Source of the DNA: Xenophilus aerolatus
GTDB taxonomy: Bacteria > Pseudomonadota > Gammaproteobacteria > Burkholderiales > Burkholderiaceae_C
DNA length: 64,000 bases
Reading direction: 5' to 3'
NCBI GenBank assembly: GCA_030418545.1
Contig: QAIB01000001.1
Coordinates: 248,001-312,000 of the forward strand
In this document: one piece after another, positions 26,316-35,886 of the stretch
Layout of the letters: each line of letters begins with the position of its first letter
Position numbering within the stretch: the stretch's first letter is position 1
Made by a program: the position numbers and the translations under genes
Notes under the pieces: model-generated
What the model was told of the DNA's origin: nothing
Seen by the model: the letters and a program-made list of their open reading frames with translations, nothing else
The model's database searches: none

Positions 26316-28178
26316 TCAGGCCACCGCAATGGCCTTCGGCGCGTCGGCCGCGCCCGGCGGTTCGGTGGGTGGCGCCGCAGCCTGCGGTGCCTCGGGCGGG
26401 ATGCGCTCGCCCAGGTAGGCCTCGACCACGGCTGGCGAGGTCATCACCTCGACGGGCCGGCCGTCGGCGATCTTGTCGCCGAGGTTGAGCACCACCACGC
26501 GGTCGCACATGTCCATGACCAGCCGCACGCGGTGCTCCACGACCAGGATCGACATGCCCTCCGCACGCAACTGCTTGAGGATGAGCGCCAGCTCCTCGAT
26601 CAGGCCGCCGCGCAGGCCGGCTGCGGGCTCGTCCAGCAGCAGCAGGCGGGGCCGGCTCACGATGGCGCGCGCCATCTCCACCAGCCGGCTCTGACCGAAG
26701 GAGAGGTCGCCGGCACGCCGGTGCGCCAGGTGCCCCACGCCCATGTGGACCAGCGCCTGCAGCGCGGCCTCGCGTCGGCGGGCCTCGCGGGCGCCGGGTC
26801 CGGCGCCGTCGGCCGCGCGCGGGCAGGCGACCATCACGTTCTCCAGCACGCTCATCGACTCCCACAGGCGCACGTTCTGGAAGATGCGGGCCACGCCCTT
26901 GGCATGGATCTCCCAGGGCCGGTGGTTGTCCAGCCGCGTGTCTTCGAGTGCGATGGCGCCATCCACGTCCACCACGCCGGAGCAGGCGTTGATCATGGTC
27001 GACTTGCCGGACCCGTTGGGCCCGATCAGGCCCAGGATCTCGCCGCGGCGCAGTTCGAAGCGTACGTCGTTCAGCGCCTTGACGCCGCCGAAGGCGCGCG
27101 AGACACCCTCGACGCGCAGCAGCGCCGCCGCCTGCGGCGCATGCACCTGGCCCGCGAGGGCCGCGCTGGCGGCTTCGGCGGCCTCGCGCAGGTTGAGCGG
27201 GCTGGCCGGTGCCTCGGGCACGGGCGGCTGCGGCCCCGTCAGGAAGCGGCCGAGCATCCAGTCGCCGATCACGCCCAGGCCGCGCGGCGCGACCAGCAGG
27301 ATCAGCACCACGCCCAGTCCGAAGGCGGCCAGGTAGTAGGTCTGCAGGTCGCGCAGCGCCTCGGGCAGCACGGTGATGACCACGGCGCCCAGGAAGGTGC
27401 CTGCGATCGAGCCCAGCCCGCCCATCACCACCATCAGCATCATCTTGATGCTCTCGAAGACCGTGAAGTTGTTGGGCGCCGCGAAGCCGGCCAGCAGCAC
27501 GTACAGGCCGCCGGCCAGCGCGCCGCAGGCGCTGCACAGCATGAAGGCGATGGTCTTGGCCTTGCGCGAGTCCACGCCCATGGCTTCGGCGGCGATCTCG
27601 TCGTCGCGCACGGCGCGCAGCGTGCGGCCGATGCGGCTGCGGTGGACATGCACGGCCAGTGCATAGACGACGGCGCACACCGCCAGCAGCGGGACGTACA
27701 GCTGCTGGTCGATGCTGCCGCCCATGCCCGGGATCTGCAGCGTCGGGATGTCGCGCAGGCCCATGGGCCCGCCGGTGAGCCATTCCTCGTTGATGGCGAC
27801 CATGCGGAAGATCTCGTTCAGGCCCAGCGTCACGATCGCGAGGTAGTGGCCCTTGATGCGCGTGCTCACGGCCCCGAGCAGGGCGCCGACGGCGGTGGTC
27901 AGCAGCACGGCGGCGGGCAGCGCCACGAACCACGGCAGCTGCACACGCATCATCAGGAGGGCGGTGGCGTAGCCGCCGAAACCCACCAGCGCAGCCTGGC
28001 CGAGCACGATCTGCCCGGCCACGCCGGTGACGATCTGCAGGCCCAGCGCCGCGATGGCGAAGACCCAGGCGAGGTTGAGGACGCGCAGGTAGTAGTCGTT
28101 CAGGCCGAAGGCGATGGGCGCGGCCAGGGCGGCCAGCACGACCAGCCAGGCCAGCGGGCGCAGGAGTCGGTGCGACAT
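26316..28178 (-). CDS. Fused ABC permease-ATPase (LivM-LivG)
   Basis: 620 residues from the ATG at 28178, with GAGGGAG upstream. Residues 1 to about 320 form a LivM-type permease with about ten helices ([20 protein letters not shown]; the EAA-like [16 protein letters not shown]). A proline-rich linker leads to a LivG-type ATPase: Walker [12 protein letters not shown], signature [16 protein letters not shown] (SFGQ in place of SGGQ) and Walker [12 protein letters not shown]. Permease-ATPase fusions of this type occur in Burkholderiales. An in-frame ATG at 28208 overlaps livH. Confidence 0.9.
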   Translation of the reverse strand: MSHRLLRPLAWLVVLAALAAPIAFGLNDYYLRVLNLAWVFAIAALGLQIVTGVAGQIVLGQAALVGFGGYATALLMMRVQLPWFVALPAAVLLTTAVGALLGAVSTRIKGHYLAIVTLGLNEIFRMVAINEEWLTGGPMGLRDIPTLQIPGMGGSIDQQLYVPLLAVCAVVYALAVHVHRSRIGRTLRAVRDDEIAAEAMGVDSRKAKTIAFMLCSACGALAGGLYVLLAGFAAPNNFTVFESIKMMLMVVMGGLGSIAGTFLGAVVITVLPEALRDLQTYYLAAFGLGVVLILLVAPRGLGVIGDWMLGRFLTGPQPPVPEAPASPLNLREAAEAASAALAGQVHAPQAAALLRVEGVSRAFGGVKALNDVRFELRRGEILGLIGPNGSGKSTMINACSGVVDVDGAIALEDTRLDNHRPWEIHAKGVARIFQNVRLWESMSVLENVMVACPRAADGAGPGAREARRREAALQALVHMGVGHLAHRRAGDLSFGQSRLVEMARAIVSRPRLLLLDEPAAGLRGGLIEELALILKQLRAEGMSILVVEHRVRLVMDMCDRVVVLNLGDKIADGRPVEVMTSPAVVEAYLGERIPPEAPQAAAPPTEPPGAADAPKAIAVA

Positions 28179-28191
28179 CGTGCCGGCTCCC

Positions 28192-29064
28192 TCAGGCGCG
28201 GTCCGCATGGCGTTCGGGCAGCAGGCCCTGCGGCCGCACCAGCAGGAACACCAGCAGCAGCACGAAGGCCAGCGCGTCCTTGTAGGTGGACGAGATGGTG
28301 AAGGCGCCCACGTTCTCGGCGATGCCCAGCAGCACGCCGCCCAGGATGGCGCCCGGCATGCTGCCGAAGCCGCCGATGATCATGGCCACGAAGCCCTTCA
28401 GGCCCACCAGCGTGCCCATCTCCGTCGTGACGTAGAAGAGCGGCGCGAGCAGGATGCCGGCCAGCGCCGCCAGCACCGACGAGAAGGCGAAGGTGCCGGC
28501 CAGCACGCGGTTGACCGGGATGCCCATGAGGCGTGCGGTCTCGCGGTCCAGCGCGGTGGCGCGCATCATCTTGCCGATGGTGGTGTAGCGCAGCGCGAGG
28601 TACTGCAGCACCATGATCACGAGCACGATGGCCATGATCACCAGCTGCTGCACAGGGATGCGGAAGGCGCCGAAGTCCAGCACGCCGTCGCCGAAGGGGC
28701 TGAGGTACAGCAGCGGCTCCGGGCCGTAGATGATGCGGGCCATCTCCTTGAGGAAGATGCCGAAGCCCACCGTCGCGATGATGGCCACCAGCGCCTTCTG
28801 CCGCTGCAGCCGCGCGAAGACCAGCACCGAGAAGAGGGCGCCCATGAGCGCCATGGCCGCGGCCGTGGCCAGCGCCGCCAGCCAGAAGGGCAGATTCAGG
28901 CTGGTGGTGAAGGTGGCCACGAACACGAAGGCGGCGAAGGTGAGGAACTCGCCCGCCGCGAAGTTCACGATCGCCATCGTGTTCCACACGTAGGCGTAGC
29001 CCAGCGCGATGAGCGCGTAGATGCAGCCCATGGCCAGGCCGCTGATGATCACTTGTCCCAGCAT
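28192..29064 (-). CDS. livH: Branched-chain-type ABC transporter permease (LivH-like)
   Basis: 290 residues, strongly hydrophobic, with about eight membrane segments and the LivH hallmark near the end (GFVAMIIGGFGSMPGAILGG), the coupling loop for the ATPase. The start MLGQVIISGLAMGCIYALIA is typical of the family. It lies 58 bp after dhaL and 14 bp before the livM-livG fusion, so it is probably part of the same long transcript. Confidence 0.9.
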   Translation of the reverse strand: MLGQVIISGLAMGCIYALIALGYAYVWNTMAIVNFAAGEFLTFAAFVFVATFTTSLNLPFWLAALATAAAMALMGALFSVLVFARLQRQKALVAIIATVGFGIFLKEMARIIYGPEPLLYLSPFGDGVLDFGAFRIPVQQLVIMAIVLVIMVLQYLALRYTTIGKMMRATALDRETARLMGIPVNRVLAGTFAFSSVLAALAGILLAPLFYVTTEMGTLVGLKGFVAMIIGGFGSMPGAILGGVLLGIAENVGAFTISSTYKDALAFVLLLVFLLVRPQGLLPERHADRA

Positions 29065-29122
29065 TGCGTTTGTCTCCGGTGTCGTGAACCGTCCCTTCTG
29101 CGAGGGACGTCGGGTGGCGGGT

Positions 29123-29722
29123 CTACAGGCTCTGTGCCATGCGCAACAGTGCGACCATGCCGGGGTCGTCCATGCCGATGGTCTTGTCGGCGAACATGCG
29201 TGCGCGGCCGATGCGGTTGGGGCGGTCGCGGAAGCTGTCGAGCGCGGCCTGCGCCGCGTCGCACGCCACGGGGCGCAGGGGCGTGCCGTCCGGCGCCTCG
29301 GCCAGCGCCTGGCGCACGGCGTGCAGGCTGTCGAGCACGGTCTTGTCGCCCGGGCTCGCGCCGCCGCGGGCGGCCAGCGTGTCGCCGATCTCGCCGAGCA
29401 GGGCGGCCAGGGCGGGGCGGTCGAGTGCGTCGGTGCCGGCGCAGCGCTTGGCGGCGGTCATCAGCGCCACCGTGAGCAGGGTGCCGAAGCTCGAGCCCGA
29501 GGCCTTGGCGCAGGCCTGCGCGCAGCGTCGCAGCATGGCGTCCAGCGGCATGCCGGCCATCTCGGGCAGGGCCTGTTCGACCAGCGTGGCGCACTTGTCC
29601 AGCGTGGCGCCCAGGTCGGCGTCGCCCAGGCGGCCGTCGAGCTCGTTGAGCTCGGGCGCCGCGTGGTGCACGCCGGCGCACCACTTCGGCAGCGCCGCAG
29701 CGAGGGTGTCGGCGTCGAGCAT
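29123..29722 (-). CDS. dhaL: Dihydroxyacetone kinase subunit L (nucleotide-binding)
   Basis: 199 residues, all-helical DhaL fold. The Mg-ADP binding motif is LNELDGRLGDADLGATL, with GDAD replacing the commoner GDGD. Further marks are SGSSFGTLLTVALM and the C-terminal GRARMFADKTIGMDDPG. It pairs with DhaK encoded just upstream, whose stop overlaps its start (TGATG). No DhaM phosphotransferase gene is nearby, so an ATP-dependent kinase for a C3-C4 ketose is more likely than a PTS-driven one. Confidence 0.88.
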   Translation of the reverse strand: MLDADTLAAALPKWCAGVHHAAPELNELDGRLGDADLGATLDKCATLVEQALPEMAGMPLDAMLRRCAQACAKASGSSFGTLLTVALMTAAKRCAGTDALDRPALAALLGEIGDTLAARGGASPGDKTVLDSLHAVRQALAEAPDGTPLRPVACDAAQAALDSFRDRPNRIGRARMFADKTIGMDDPGMVALLRMAQSL

Positions 29723-30720
29723 CAGCGCACGCTCCAGAAGGGGCAGTCGGCCGGGGCGGCCAGCAGCTGCGCCAGTTCGTCGTCCAGCTTCATCACGCTG
29801 ATCGAGGCACCGGCCATCTCCATCGAGGTGGCGTAGCGGCCCACCAGCGGGTGGGCGATGGCGATGCCGCGTTCGTCCAGCACCTGCCGCGCGCGGCGGT
29901 AGAGGATGTACAGCTCCTCCAGCGGCGTGGCGCCCAGGCTGTTGACCAGCAGGGCGATGCGGTCGCCGCGCGCCAGCTGCAGTTCGGGCAGCACGTGGCC
30001 CAGCATCTCGTCGACCAGCGCGTCGGCGCTCTTGAGCGGCCCGCGCCAGATGCCGGGCTCGCCGTGGATGCCCATGCCGAACTCGACTTCGGTGTCGGCG
30101 ATCTCGAAGGAGGCCTTGCCCGATTCGGGCACGACGCAGGGCGTGAGGGCCACGCCGATGGAGCGCACGGCGTCGTTGGCCTTGCGTGCCAGCGCCGTGA
30201 CCTCCTCGAGCGACGCCCCGGCCGCCGCCTTGGCGCCCACCGCCTTGTAGACGAAGACCAGGCCGGCCACGCCGCGGCGCTTCTCGCGCTGGTCGACGGG
30301 CGCGCTGGCCACGTCGTCCGACACGCGCACCGAGGCGACCTGCAGCCCGTCCATCTCCAGCATCTCGGCCGCCATGTCGAAGTTCATGCGGTCGCCGCCG
30401 TAGTTGCCGTACAGCTGCAGCACGCCGGCGCCGCCGTCGGCCGCGCGCGCGGCCGTCATGCAGTCGTCCATGCGCGGGCCGGCGAACACGTTGCCCACGG
30501 CGCAGCTGTCGAGCAGGCCGTCGCCGACGTAGCCCAGGAACACCGGCAGGTGTCCCGAGCCGCCGCCGGTCACGATGCCGACCTTGCCCGCCACGGGGCC
30601 GTGGCTGCGCACGATGACGCGGCCGTCGTCACCGGCACGGGCGAGTTCGGGATGGCACAGCACCAGCCCGTCGAGCATCTCGTCGACGTAGGCCTTGGGG
30701 TCGTTGAGGATTTTCTTCAC
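29722..30720 (-). CDS. dhaK: Dihydroxyacetone kinase subunit K (substrate-binding)
   Basis: 332 residues. The DhaK domain shows VTGGGSGHLPVFLGYVGDGL, AVGNVFAGP, LYGNYGGDRMNFDMA, and H219 in GMGIHGEPG, the histidine that holds dihydroxyacetone as a hemiaminal. The C-terminal part contains LLVNSLGATPLEELYILYRR. It is overlapped with dhaL. In this lyase-containing operon the substrate is more likely a triose or tetrulose made from a sugar acid than glycerol-derived dihydroxyacetone. Confidence 0.9.
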   Translation of the reverse strand: MKKILNDPKAYVDEMLDGLVLCHPELARAGDDGRVIVRSHGPVAGKVGIVTGGGSGHLPVFLGYVGDGLLDSCAVGNVFAGPRMDDCMTAARAADGGAGVLQLYGNYGGDRMNFDMAAEMLEMDGLQVASVRVSDDVASAPVDQREKRRGVAGLVFVYKAVGAKAAAGASLEEVTALARKANDAVRSIGVALTPCVVPESGKASFEIADTEVEFGMGIHGEPGIWRGPLKSADALVDEMLGHVLPELQLARGDRIALLVNSLGATPLEELYILYRRARQVLDERGIAIAHPLVGRYATSMEMAGASISVMKLDDELAQLLAAPADCPFWSVR

Positions 30721-30745
30721 GTGGCGGTTTCCGCAGGCGTCGGGA

Positions 30746-31729
30746 TCAGTCGGCCTTCAGGCGGCCGTCCTTCACGGACTGGCTCGCCAGCGCGTACTCG
30801 GCGTCGAGGATGCGGGCGAACTCCTGCGGCGTGCTGCTGACGGCGACGCTGCCCAGCTCGCGGGCGTTCTGCACCGTGTACGGGTCCTTCACCGCCTGCG
30901 CCAGCGAAGCGGCCAGCTTGTCCTGCAGGTCCTTGGGCATGCCGGCCGGGCCGAGCACGCCGACGTAGGTGGTGCCGTCGAGATTGCCGAAGCCCAGCTC
31001 GGCCACGGTCTTCACCCCGGGCAGCGACGGGTCCTGCGCCGGGCCGAGCACCGCAAGCGGCTCGAGCTGGCCGGACTTGATGTAGGGCAGGGAACTGGTG
31101 ACCTGGTCGAAGTGCACGTCCACCTGGCCGCCCATCAGGTCGACCAGCGCCGGCGCCGAGCCCTTGTAGCTGACGCTGGTGAAGCGCGCCTTGAGCAGGT
31201 TCTCCAGCTGGATGAGCGCCAGCTGGTTGGGCGTGCCGGGGCCGGAGTGCGCGGCCATGACCTTGCCCTCGGCCGCGCGGGCGTAGGTGGCGAAGTCCTG
31301 GAAGTTCTTGAAGCGGGCGTCGTTCTTGCGCGCCAGGATCACCATCGAGCTCTTGTTCACCAGGCCGATGGGCGCGAAGTTGGCGCGCGTGTACTGGGTC
31401 TTGACGATCTCGGGCACCGTGACGATCACGCCCGCGCCGCACAGCAGCAGCGTGTAGCCGTCGGGCTGCGCGCGCGACACCAGCGAGGCGCCGATGGAGC
31501 CGCCCGCGCCGGCGCGGTTGTCCACCACCACCGACTGGCCCAGCACCTTGCCCAGCGACACCGCGACGCTGCGCGCCACGATGTCGGTGTTGCCGCCGGG
31601 CGCGAAGGGCACGATGAGCGTCACCGGCTTGGTCGGGAAGCCGCCCTGCGCGAAGGCGCGCGGCCCCACGGCGAGGCCGGCGGCGGCCAGCGCGCCGGCT
31701 TTCATCAGGTTGCGTCGTTGGATGTTCAT
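30746..31729 (-). CDS. Bug/TctC-type tripartite tricarboxylate transporter receptor
   Basis: 327 residues. A signal peptide (RRNLMKAGALAAAGLAVGPR) with a twin-arginine-like start leads to the Bug fold: PVTLIVPFAPGGNTDIVARS, VVDNRAGAGGSIGASLVSRA, and PDGYTLLLCGAG. Bug receptors bind carboxylated solutes and are vastly expanded in Burkholderiales, usually without linked TctAB. It lies between the lyase gene and dhaK and may sense or bind the operon's substrate. Confidence 0.88.
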   Translation of the reverse strand: MNIQRRNLMKAGALAAAGLAVGPRAFAQGGFPTKPVTLIVPFAPGGNTDIVARSVAVSLGKVLGQSVVVDNRAGAGGSIGASLVSRAQPDGYTLLLCGAGVIVTVPEIVKTQYTRANFAPIGLVNKSSMVILARKNDARFKNFQDFATYARAAEGKVMAAHSGPGTPNQLALIQLENLLKARFTSVSYKGSAPALVDLMGGQVDVHFDQVTSSLPYIKSGQLEPLAVLGPAQDPSLPGVKTVAELGFGNLDGTTYVGVLGPAGMPKDLQDKLAASLAQAVKDPYTVQNARELGSVAVSSTPQEFARILDAEYALASQSVKDGRLKAD

Positions 31730-31762
31730 GGGTGTCTCCGTCGTTGTCGGGTTGCGCTGCGC

Positions 31763-32653
31763 TCAGGCCTCGAAGGCCAGCACGGCGTCCAGGGTCTTGC
31801 GGATGCGCGCGGTCTGCGCTTCGCTGGTCGCGGGCATCGGCGCGCGGGGCAGGCCGGTGGGGCAGCCCTGCAGCGCGATGGTGGTCTTGAGGTTGGCCGG
31901 CAGGTTGTCGCCCACCACGGCGTTCCAGAAGGTCAGCATGGCGCGGTGGATCTCCAGGCCCTTGGCATGGTCGCCGGCCTGCACGGCGTTCCACAGGGCC
32001 ACGCACACGCCCGGCAGCGCGGCCGGCGTGGCGGCGATGGCGCCGTGCGCGCCGAGCGCGAAGGACGAGTACATGAGCGCGTCGACGGCCGAGAACACCT
32101 TGCAACCTTCGGGCACGCCCAGCACCAGGTCGGCCATCAGCTTGAGGTCGCCCTGGCTCTGCTTGATGCCCTGCACGCCGGGCAGCTCCTGCATCAGGCG
32201 GATCATCTGCGCCGGGTTCAGGTAGTTCCAGGGCACGACGTTGTAGATGATGACCGGGATGTCGACGGCCTCGGTCAGCGCCTTGAAGTGGTTGAAGGTC
32301 GCTTCCTCGTCGGGCTTGAAGAGGTAGTGCACGGGCGTGACCTGCAGGCCGGCGATCGGCAGGTGCGCGACCGATTTCGCACGGCGGATCGCGTCGCGGG
32401 TGCTGTTGGAGATGATGCCGGCGACGACCGGCACCTTGCCCGCCACTTCGTCCACGGTGATCTCCATGACCCGGGCGAATTCCTCGGCCGTAAAGGTGTG
32501 GCCCTCGCCGGTGCTGCCGCCGGGGCACACGCCGTGCACGCCCTTGGACAGGTTGAAGCGGATGACGTTGCGGAACGCCGCTTCGTCGATCTCGCCATCG
32601 GCGGTGAAGGGGGTGACGAGGGGCGGGATGATGCCGTTGAGTTCGAGGGCCAT
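31763..32653 (-). CDS. DHDPS/N-acetylneuraminate lyase family aldolase
   Basis: 296 residues with the class I aldolase (DapA) fold. The Schiff-base lysine is K164 (GIKQSQGD) and the catalytic tyrosine Y137 (VIIYNVVPWN). The substrate loop is GGSTGEG rather than the GTTGE of true DapA. That, together with the location, argues for a catabolic 2-keto acid aldolase releasing pyruvate and an aldehyde. It heads the minus-strand run and is divergent from a GntR regulator across a 172-bp gap with a perfect palindrome. Confidence 0.85.
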   Translation of the reverse strand: MALELNGIIPPLVTPFTADGEIDEAAFRNVIRFNLSKGVHGVCPGGSTGEGHTFTAEEFARVMEITVDEVAGKVPVVAGIISNSTRDAIRRAKSVAHLPIAGLQVTPVHYLFKPDEEATFNHFKALTEAVDIPVIIYNVVPWNYLNPAQMIRLMQELPGVQGIKQSQGDLKLMADLVLGVPEGCKVFSAVDALMYSSFALGAHGAIAATPAALPGVCVALWNAVQAGDHAKGLEIHRAMLTFWNAVVGDNLPANLKTTIALQGCPTGLPRAPMPATSEAQTARIRKTLDAVLAFEA

Positions 32654-32750
32654 GGACGTGTGGTTTCCGGTGGGATGCGGGGACGCGGTGAGGGGTGGAG
32701 TGAAGTGCGCGGAGGCAGGGCCCGTGCGCTGAGCCCGGACTATACGCTCA

Positions 32751-32762
32751 CTGACATGTCAG
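32751..32762. promoter_or_regulatory. Perfect palindrome CTGACATGTCAG, putative GntR operator
   Basis: A 12-bp perfect palindrome lies in the intergenic region between the DHDPS-like gene and the divergent GntR gene. On the minus strand GTATAGT follows 12 bp later and could be a -10 element for the catabolic operon. AGTAC is also repeated at about 32773-32787. The palindrome is a good candidate binding site for the FCD-type GntR protein. Confidence 0.5.
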
Positions 32763-32825
32763 ATAGATGTTAGTACTATCCCTAGTACACCTTCAGGGTG
32801 CGCGTCCCCGTCCGGCCCCGATACC

Positions 32826-33581
32826 ATGCCCCCCATGAATCCCACAGCCACCGCCCGCGCCTCCAACCGGCCAAGCCGCGCAACGCCGGCGGCCGTGCAG
32901 GCCGTCGAGCCGGTCACGCAGCGCAACCTCGCCTACCAGGGCTTTCGCCAGCAGATCATCGATGCGCGCATCCGGCCGGGCCAGTTCGTCTCGCAGCGCG
33001 AGCTGATGCAACTGCTGGCGATGCCGCTGGCCGCGGTGCGCGAGCTGGTGCCGCGGCTGGAGGCGGCGGGGCTGATCAAGGCGGTGCCCAAGCGCGGCCT
33101 GCAGGTGGCGACGGTGGACATGAAGCTCATCCGCAACGCCTGGCAGGTGCGCGCGATGGTCGAGCGCGAGGCCGTGCAGCGCTTTGCCGAGGTGGCGACG
33201 CCGGCCACGCTGGAGCGGCTCATTGCCGACCACGAGGCCATCCTGGAGCGCGCGCTGCAGCCCAAGCCCGATGCGGCCCTGGAGAAGGACGCGCAGGCCG
33301 TCGACTGGGGCCTGCACGACCTGATGGTCGACAGCATCGGCAACGAGATCCTGTCGGAGATCTATCGCGTCAACAGCCTGCACGTGCGGCTGATCCGCTA
33401 CGACGCCGACTCGATGCGGCCGGTGCAGGTGGTGCCTGCCATGCGCGAGCACCTGGCCTTTCTGCGCGCGCTCGCTGCCGGCGAACGCGAGGCGGCGCTG
33501 GCGCAGATGATGGCGCACATCGAGCAGTCCAAGCACCGGGTGCTGGCCGGCATGCTGGGCATGCCGCCCCCCGCGTCCTGA
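32826..33581 (+). CDS. GntR-family (FCD) transcriptional regulator
   Basis: 251 residues. A short disordered start is followed by a GntR winged helix ([40 protein letters not shown]) and an FCD ligand domain with metal-binding His residues ([22 protein letters not shown]). ATG codons at 32826 and 32835 are both possible. It is divergent from the DHDPS-like operon and probably represses it until a sugar-acid or hydroxy-acid ligand binds. Effector unknown. Confidence 0.87.
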   Translation: MPPMNPTATARASNRPSRATPAAVQAVEPVTQRNLAYQGFRQQIIDARIRPGQFVSQRELMQLLAMPLAAVRELVPRLEAAGLIKAVPKRGLQVATVDMKLIRNAWQVRAMVEREAVQRFAEVATPATLERLIADHEAILERALQPKPDAALEKDAQAVDWGLHDLMVDSIGNEILSEIYRVNSLHVRLIRYDADSMRPVQVVPAMREHLAFLRALAAGEREAALAQMMAHIEQSKHRVLAGMLGMPPPAS

Positions 33582-33588
33582 ACCGCGC

Positions 33589-34491
33589 TCAATCCGCGTA
33601 GCGGTCGGCCAGCAGCGTCCGCAGCCACTGGCTGGCCGGCGTGCGGTGCTGGCGGGCGTGCCAGAACATGTTGATGGCGATCGGCGGCAGCGCGGCCGGG
33701 TGCGGCACGCTCACCAGGTCGAAGGGCGCCCCCACGCGCTGCGCGAAGCGCTCGGGCACCGTGGCGATCATGTCGCTGGCCTGCAGGATGTGGCCCACCG
33801 CCACGAAGTGCGGCACCGTCAGCCGCACGTCGCGCACGACGCCCTGGCGCGCGAGCAGCTCGTCGACCTGCCCGTGGCCGGTGCCGGCCGCGACCACCAC
33901 CACGTGTTCGGCCGCCTGGAACTCGCGCAGGCTGATGCGCCGCTTGTCCAGCGCATGGCCGCGGCGCATCAGGCACACGTAGCGCTGCGTGAACAGGCGC
34001 CGCTGGAAGAAGCCGGCGCGCAGGTCGGGCAGCAGCCCGAGGGCCAGGTCGACGTGGCCGGCCTCCATCTCGTCCTTCAGGTTCACGGCCGTGTTGCGCA
34101 CCGTGCTCACGCGCACGCCGGGCGCCGATTCGCGCAGTGCCGCCATGAGCCCGGGCAGGAAGTAGATCTCGCCGATGTCCGTCATGCCGATGGTGAAGGC
34201 GCGCCCGCTGGTGGCGGGGTCGAAGCCGTCGCGCTGGTTCAGCGCGCCGTGCAGAAGGCCCAGCGCATTGGCCACCGGCTCTGCCAGCTGCTCGGCCAGC
34301 GGCGTCGGCACCATGCCTTGCGAGGTGCGCAGGAACAGCTCGTCGCCGAAGGCCTTGCGCAGGCGGGCGAGGGCGTTGCTCACCGCCGGCTGGCTCAGGC
34401 CCAGCGTCTGCGCGGCCGCCGACACCCGCCGCTCGATCAGCAACTGGTTGAGCACCACCAGCAGGTTCAGGTCGATCTCGTGCAGGTTCAT
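33589..34491 (-). CDS. LysR-family regulator, NahR/NodD-like branch
   Basis: 300 residues. The start [20 protein letters not shown] and helix-turn-helix ([20 protein letters not shown]) are characteristic of the NahR/NodD/LeuO branch rather than the CbbR branch. The effector domain follows from about residue 95 ([20 protein letters not shown]). It is divergent from the nagG-like oxygenase gene. By analogy with NahR and NagR, which respond to salicylate, it should activate those genes; the effector is inferred. Confidence 0.88.
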   Translation of the reverse strand: MNLHEIDLNLLVVLNQLLIERRVSAAAQTLGLSQPAVSNALARLRKAFGDELFLRTSQGMVPTPLAEQLAEPVANALGLLHGALNQRDGFDPATSGRAFTIGMTDIGEIYFLPGLMAALRESAPGVRVSTVRNTAVNLKDEMEAGHVDLALGLLPDLRAGFFQRRLFTQRYVCLMRRGHALDKRRISLREFQAAEHVVVVAAGTGHGQVDELLARQGVVRDVRLTVPHFVAVGHILQASDMIATVPERFAQRVGAPFDLVSVPHPAALPPIAINMFWHARQHRTPASQWLRTLLADRYAD

Positions 34492-34600
34492 CCGGCGTTA
34501 TTGATGATGGTGATGTGGCGTATTCACAAGATTCTATTGATGGATAACGCTGCGGGCGCGACCATCGCCCTCCCGAGAACGACAGAGACAAGGACGGCCC
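34492..34600. promoter_or_regulatory. Divergent LysR/oxygenase promoter region
   Basis: A 109-bp gap that is locally AT-rich for this genome (TATTCACAAGATTCTATTGAT at about 34521-34541 in an otherwise GC-rich setting). TCACAAGATTCTA fits T-N11-A. It also contains ATTCAC and TGAT half-motifs reminiscent of the NahR/NagR site, but with a longer gap than the one I recall. GGATAAC at 34542 could be a -10 for the oxygenase operon. This reading is tentative. Confidence 0.4.
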
Positions 34601-35884
34601 ATGGACGCCATGGAGACCCCACGACCCGCCAGGCCCGACGTGCCGGCGCAGACCCTGCACTGGGAAGGCGCCGGCAGCAGCCGCATCCCCTTCGCCGCCT
34701 ACACCGACGAGGCCCTGCACCGGCGCGAGCTGGAGCGCTTCTTCTACCGCGGCCACTGGTGCTACGTGGGCCTGGAGGCGGAGATACCCAACCCGGGCGA
34801 CTTCAAGCGCACGGCGGTGGGCGAGCGCTCGGTGATCCTCACGCGCGCCGTCGACGGCAGCGTGCACGTGGTCGAGAACGTCTGCGCGCACCGCGGCATG
34901 GCCTTCTGCCGCGAGCGGCACGGCAACCGCAAGGAATTCGTCTGCCCCTATCACCAGTGGAACTACACGCTCAAGGGCGACCTGCAGGGCGTCCCCTTCC
35001 GCCGCGGCGTGAAGCAGGACGGCAAGGTGCAAGGCGGCATGCCGGCGGACTTCAAGACCGAGGACAACAGCCTCAACAAGCTCAAGGTGGCGGTGCGTGG
35101 CGGCGTGGTGTTCGCGAGCTTCGACCATGGCGTGGAGTCGCTCGAGGACTTCATGGGGCCGGCCATCCTGCGCTGGTTCGACCGCCTGTTCGACGGCCGC
35201 CAGCTCAGGATCCTGGGCTACAACCGCCAGCGCATTCCGGGCAACTGGAAGCTGATGCAGGAGAACATCAAGGACCCGTACCACCCGGGCCTGCTGCACA
35301 CCTGGTTCGTCACCTTCGGGCTCTGGCGGGCCGACAACAAGTCGCAGCTGGTCATGGACGAGCGGCACCGCCACGCGGCCATGATCTCCACCCGCGGCGC
35401 GCAGGGCAAGGCGGCGCAGGTCACGCAGGTGTCGAGCTTCAAGGAAAGCATGCAGCTCGAGGACGCGCGCTTCCTGGACATCGTGCCGGAGCCGTGGTGG
35501 GGCGGTCCGACTGCTGTCATGACCACCCTGTTCCCCAGCGTCATCCTGCAGCAGCAGGTCAACAGCGTGTCGACGCGCCACATCCAGCCCGACGGCCATG
35601 GCGCCTTTTTCTTCGAATGGACGCATTTCGCCTTCGAGGACGACACCGAAGAGATGGTGCAGCGCCGCCTGCGCCAGGCCAACCTCTTCGGACCGGCGGG
35701 CTTCGTCTCGGCCGACGACGGCGAGGTGATCGAGCTCTCGCAGATGGGTTTCGAGTCCAGGCCCTGGCATCGCACGCTGGCCGAACTGGGGGGCCGCACG
35801 GTCGAGGACACCGACCACATGGTGACCGAGACGCTCATCCGCGGGATGTACCACTACTGGCGTCAAGTCATGGAAAGCGAGTGA
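34601..35884 (+). CDS. nagG: Rieske non-haem iron oxygenase large subunit, salicylate 5-hydroxylase (NagG)-like
   Basis: 427 residues. The Rieske [2Fe-2S] ligands are C95-x-H97 and C115-x2-H118 ([19 protein letters not shown]). The mononuclear iron site uses H228 and H233 in [12 protein letters not shown], plus a later Asp. The sequence agrees, from memory, with NagG of Ralstonia salicylate 5-hydroxylase over long stretches ([37 protein letters not shown]). That enzyme converts salicylate to gentisate. It needs the small subunit, ferredoxin and a reductase; the reductase gene is not in the cluster. A second ATG lies at 34610. Confidence 0.85.
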   Translation: MDAMETPRPARPDVPAQTLHWEGAGSSRIPFAAYTDEALHRRELERFFYRGHWCYVGLEAEIPNPGDFKRTAVGERSVILTRAVDGSVHVVENVCAHRGMAFCRERHGNRKEFVCPYHQWNYTLKGDLQGVPFRRGVKQDGKVQGGMPADFKTEDNSLNKLKVAVRGGVVFASFDHGVESLEDFMGPAILRWFDRLFDGRQLRILGYNRQRIPGNWKLMQENIKDPYHPGLLHTWFVTFGLWRADNKSQLVMDERHRHAAMISTRGAQGKAAQVTQVSSFKESMQLEDARFLDIVPEPWWGGPTAVMTTLFPSVILQQQVNSVSTRHIQPDGHGAFFFEWTHFAFEDDTEEMVQRRLRQANLFGPAGFVSADDGEVIELSQMGFESRPWHRTLAELGGRTVEDTDHMVTETLIRGMYHYWRQVMESE

Positions 35885-35886
35885 CC

